A stretch of DNA of 25,566 nt, from NCBI GenBank assembly GCA_964554125.1, contig CAZKNG010000029.1, forward strand, positions 1-25,566. The letters run 5' to 3'. This document shows positions 23,239 to 25,566 of this stretch, piece by piece. Numbering within the stretch: the stretch's first letter is position 1; each line of letters opens with the position of its first letter. The DNA comes from JAGHBT01 sp035311885. GTDB lineage: Bacteria; Krumholzibacteriota; Krumholzibacteriia; Krumholzibacteriales; WJIX01. The notes under the pieces are model-generated. The model had not been told where the DNA came from. It ran no database searches and saw only the letters and a list, made by a program, of their open reading frames with translations. The position numbers and the translations under genes are program-made.

Positions 23239-24486
23239 TTATTCAGGGCTCTCAACATCGTACAGGGCGGAAATCTCAGAGCCGGTCAGAGCCCTGTCGT
23301 AGAACCGAACATCATCTATGATCCCCTCAAAATAGAACGAATCTGTCCCACTCCGGTTCTTTCCAATAAAAACCTGATCGTTATTCAATAGAGGATCGGG
23401 CATGGATAAACTGGTACTTCCAAGAACACCGTTATAATAGCACCTTATCTCATCGGACATGGTGACAACCACATGGTAATACTGGTCCAGCGTAATATTC
23501 TCAAAGCTTGAGGTAGTCCAGTTACCGGTTGAAGTTACATGAACGATATTCACTCTGCAGTAACTTGCTCCTCCGCTTTTACTTAACCTCAGGGTGTAGT
23601 TCCCGTAATTGCTACCCTTGTTTATCAAACAGTAATACCCCGGGGTCAAAGGATCCGGAATCGTGGGCAGAGTCGAAATTCTGACCCAGAAACTGATAGT
23701 GTACTCAGTAAAATCAAAAGCGGTTTCATCGGAAAGCTCTATGTAATCATCCGTTCCGTCAAAGTGATAAGCAGCGTCCGCGTTTCCGAAGCGATCGACA
23801 GCTAGGGACGCGCCGCAAACTGTACCGTCGTGATTCTGCCCGCTCATATCATCCGCATTACCATCGAAAGGATAGTAAGCAACCAGATCGGGGATCAGGG
23901 TATATTCAGCGCTTACCACCGGGCTTGGGTCCATCCCCTCTTTGAATCCGCGCGCCTTTAATACGCAGGAGGTATCGAGCAAGATTCCCATCCCTCCAAA
24001 TAGGGCGGAATTAGTGTCCGGTGTGCTGCCATCGGTGGTGAAGTAGATATCAGCTCCCATTGTCGGGCAGGTTAAACTGACCAATATATTGTTATTGTAA
24101 ACACCTGATTCCTTATCAATGACCGGCTCGGCTACATCCGGGAAGTCTATAACATAGTCTGCCTGCGCGACGGCGCTCGAATCCATACCGTCTTTATAAG
24201 CTCTGGCTCTGATAATTGTCGTGTTATCCAGTTCGATTGAATCTCCAGCCGCAAGCTGACTTGCGGATTTATCCGGATCGGATCCATCCAGAGTGTAATA
24301 TCTTTCAGCATCCCCGGTGGCGCATGTAATTTTTACGAACACAACGCTGTCGTAACTCCCTCCCGGCGGGTTGAATGCTGGAGTAGATACTGTCTCGGTA
24401 TCGGGCCGGGTTGTCGAATCATCATCGGAACACCCAAATGAAAGCAGAAAAACAACTGCCAACACAATAATAGTTCCCCTTTTCAA
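23239..24486 (-). CDS. Lipoprotein with two chitobiase-C-like repeats and a LamG/concanavalin A-like domain
   Basis: A 415-residue exported lipoprotein: lipobox SFGC (Cys19), then a DDDSTTRPDTE linker. Two repeats of the CHB_HEX_C type follow at about 36-113 and 120-196, each with the 'Y-T-DGS-PD' block and an 'ARxxKxGMDxS' ending. A LamG/laminin-G jelly roll fills 200-410 (LVAYYPFDGNADDMSG, YHFDGTDDYIEL, ISFWVRI, VFIGKNRSG, DDVRFYDRALTGSEI). These domains usually bind carbohydrate; there is no catalytic domain. The start is TTG at 24486, seven bases after GGAGG, with a good promoter upstream. Confidence 0.9.
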   Translation of the reverse strand: MKRGTIIVLAVVFLLSFGCSDDDSTTRPDTETVSTPAFNPPGGSYDSVVFVKITCATGDAERYYTLDGSDPDKSASQLAAGDSIELDNTTIIRARAYKDGMDSSAVAQADYVIDFPDVAEPVIDKESGVYNNNILVSLTCPTMGADIYFTTDGSTPDTNSALFGGMGILLDTSCVLKARGFKEGMDPSPVVSAEYTLIPDLVAYYPFDGNADDMSGQNHDGTVCGASLAVDRFGNADAAYHFDGTDDYIELSDETAFDFTEYTISFWVRISTLPTIPDPLTPGYYCLINKGSNYGNYTLRLSKSGGASYCRVNIVHVTSTGNWTTSSFENITLDQYYHVVVTMSDEIRCYYNGVLGSTSLSMPDPLLNNDQVFIGKNRSGTDSFYFEGIIDDVRFYDRALTGSEISALYDVESPE

Positions 24487-24564
24487 AGTAGAACCTCCTT
24501 CTAATTAAACGTTACATCTGATCATCTAAATCGCTGATAATTATTAACATATCTGGAATTTATA

Positions 24565-24593
24565 ATATATAATTATTTCAGCTGGCAAGCAAG
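24565..24593 (-). promoter_or_regulatory. Putative promoter of the LamG lipoprotein gene
   Basis: Minus strand: TTGCTT (24593-24588), 17 bases, TATATT (24570-24565), in a very AT-rich stretch. Leader length would be about 70 bases. Confidence 0.45.
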
Positions 24594-24647
24594 TTCCCTG
24601 CCTTTTCCGCGGATTGGAATAAAAAACAGCGAATTTCAGAAGAATAT

Positions 24648-25499
24648 TCAGTCAGATACTATTACGGTCCCGTGCTGCTGTGTGTACGCCTTGGCCAGCT
24701 CGGTACCCAGAAAGATTACCAGGGTGGAGTAATATACCCACAGCAGACCCACCACCAGGGTCCCGGCCGCACCGTAAGCTGAGCCGATCCCGGTGTAGGA
24801 GAGGTAACGACCGATTGCCCATTTCCCGAGATGGAAAAGCAGTGCGGCAATGAACGCCCCGACCCCAATATCTTTCCAGGCCGGCCTCACACTTGGAACG
24901 TAAATCAGCATCACACCGAAAAGGATTATATATACCAATATGGTGCCCAGGGTACTTAATATGCCTATTACATCTCCCGTATCCCCGAATATCAGATTAA
25001 GTGCGGTCTTGGTGAGCATTGATACTATCAGAACCAGGCCTACAATAAATATCATTATCAACGATACCAGACGTTTCTTCAGCCAGTTCTTAACCGCCTT
25101 GCCGGGCTTTGTTTTAACCCCCCATATCCGATTCATCGCCTTCTGCAGCTGAACAAAGACCGCTGTGGATGAGAAAAGAAGGATGACGATACTTATCATG
25201 GCGGAAATCCTCCCAGCCAGCTGCTCCTCCTCTATATTGGTCAGAACCACATCTATAGCCCGGGAAGCCGCCGGGCCCAGCAGGAGGTCCAATTCCGCCA
25301 CGATCTCCTGATGAAACGAGCCGGAGAATAACCCTGTCACCGAGAGCAGAAGCACAAGAAGAGGCGCTATAGAAAGTGTCGCAAAGAAGGCCACCGCTCC
25401 TGCCTCTGTAAAGATATCATCCTCGAATATATTAGTTGCCGCTTTCTTCAGCATTAGAAAAATGCCGGGAACCTCTATCTGATTTTTCAGCTCGAACAT
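24648..25499 (-). CDS. YihY/BrkB family inner-membrane protein
   Basis: A 283-residue membrane protein with about six helices. It shows the family blocks FTEAGAVAFFATLSIAPLLVLLLSV (N-terminal), MNRIWGVK, YVPSVRPAWKD, YLSYTGIGSAYGAAGTLVVGLLWVYYS and LGTELAKAY near the C-terminus. The family was once called RNase BN by mistake; its real role, perhaps transport, is not settled. The length is normal. The ATG at 25499 is complete. The last 67 bases of the window upstream of it hold no other gene. Confidence 0.9.
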   Translation of the reverse strand: MFELKNQIEVPGIFLMLKKAATNIFEDDIFTEAGAVAFFATLSIAPLLVLLLSVTGLFSGSFHQEIVAELDLLLGPAASRAIDVVLTNIEEEQLAGRISAMISIVILLFSSTAVFVQLQKAMNRIWGVKTKPGKAVKNWLKKRLVSLIMIFIVGLVLIVSMLTKTALNLIFGDTGDVIGILSTLGTILVYIILFGVMLIYVPSVRPAWKDIGVGAFIAALLFHLGKWAIGRYLSYTGIGSAYGAAGTLVVGLLWVYYSTLVIFLGTELAKAYTQQHGTVIVSD

Positions 25500-25566
25500 A
25501 ATATCTCTTCTCAGGCAATTACCGGGTCTGGTCGGTTTGATTAATTCTACGGTATGACAAGGTCTC

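Noticed and set aside
1..25566. CRISPR array, insertion sequences, attachment sites or phage genes
   Set aside because: No regularly spaced direct repeats, transposase or integrase genes, or terminal repeats were seen by reading; only isolated inverted repeats were found.

Overview
The window (about 25.6 kb) looks like chromosomal DNA from a Gram-negative, uncultured-type bacterium. Many genes carry lipobox signal peptides followed by acidic Asp/Ser/Thr-rich linkers. Secreted lipoproteins have Ig-like, chitobiase-C-like and LamG-like domains. There is a complete Rnf complex. TTG and GTG starts are frequent, each with a good Shine-Dalgarno sequence. This style fits FCB-related or Krumholzibacteria/Eisenbacteria-like candidate phyla, but that placement is an impression from sequence style, not a phylogeny. 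There are no rRNA or tRNA genes, CRISPR arrays, insertion sequences or phage genes. The only clear sign of gene decay is a folE fragment near 23 kb.

Layout. 148-2294 (minus): a DUF212/divergent-PAP2 membrane protein and a solute-binding lipoprotein of oligopeptide type with no permease or ATPase nearby. 2534-4210 (plus): an Ig-like-repeat lipoprotein ending in a strong intrinsic terminator. 4352-7589 (plus): a tight three-gene unit, NamZ-type exo-muramidase, MurU-type nucleotidyltransferase and AmgK-type anomeric sugar kinase. 7626-8803 (minus): an EF-Tu-domain-2-like small protein and a sugar isomerase/AP-endonuclease-2 TIM barrel. 8913-12977 (plus): bifunctional ftcD, pgi and apbE behind a good promoter. 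13008-18302 (minus): rnfABCDGE. 18520-20255 (minus): an isocitrate dehydrogenase-family enzyme followed by an HD-domain protein. 20256-20635: a divergent regulatory gap with a strong extended -10 promoter and a possible 43-codon gene. 20636-22882 (plus): a small exported protein and a Cys-rich GC-rich lipoprotein. 22883-23238: a gap with a folE relic and a palindrome. 23239-25499 (minus): a LamG-type lipoprotein and a YihY/BrkB membrane protein.

How the genes fit together. The NamZ-MurU-AmgK set reads as a compact cell-wall salvage route: release MurNAc from a non-reducing end, phosphorylate it at C1, then activate it to UDP-MurNAc. The NamZ homologue has no signal peptide, and an in-frame stop lies just upstream of its start, so the whole route may be cytoplasmic. 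The Rnf complex would couple ferredoxin:NAD+ electron transfer to ion pumping. ApbE, encoded convergently next to rnfE, is the expected enzyme for attaching FMN to RnfD and RnfG. RnfB appears to have lost exactly one of the two clusters of its last ferredoxin fold, through a coordinated loss of all four ligands.
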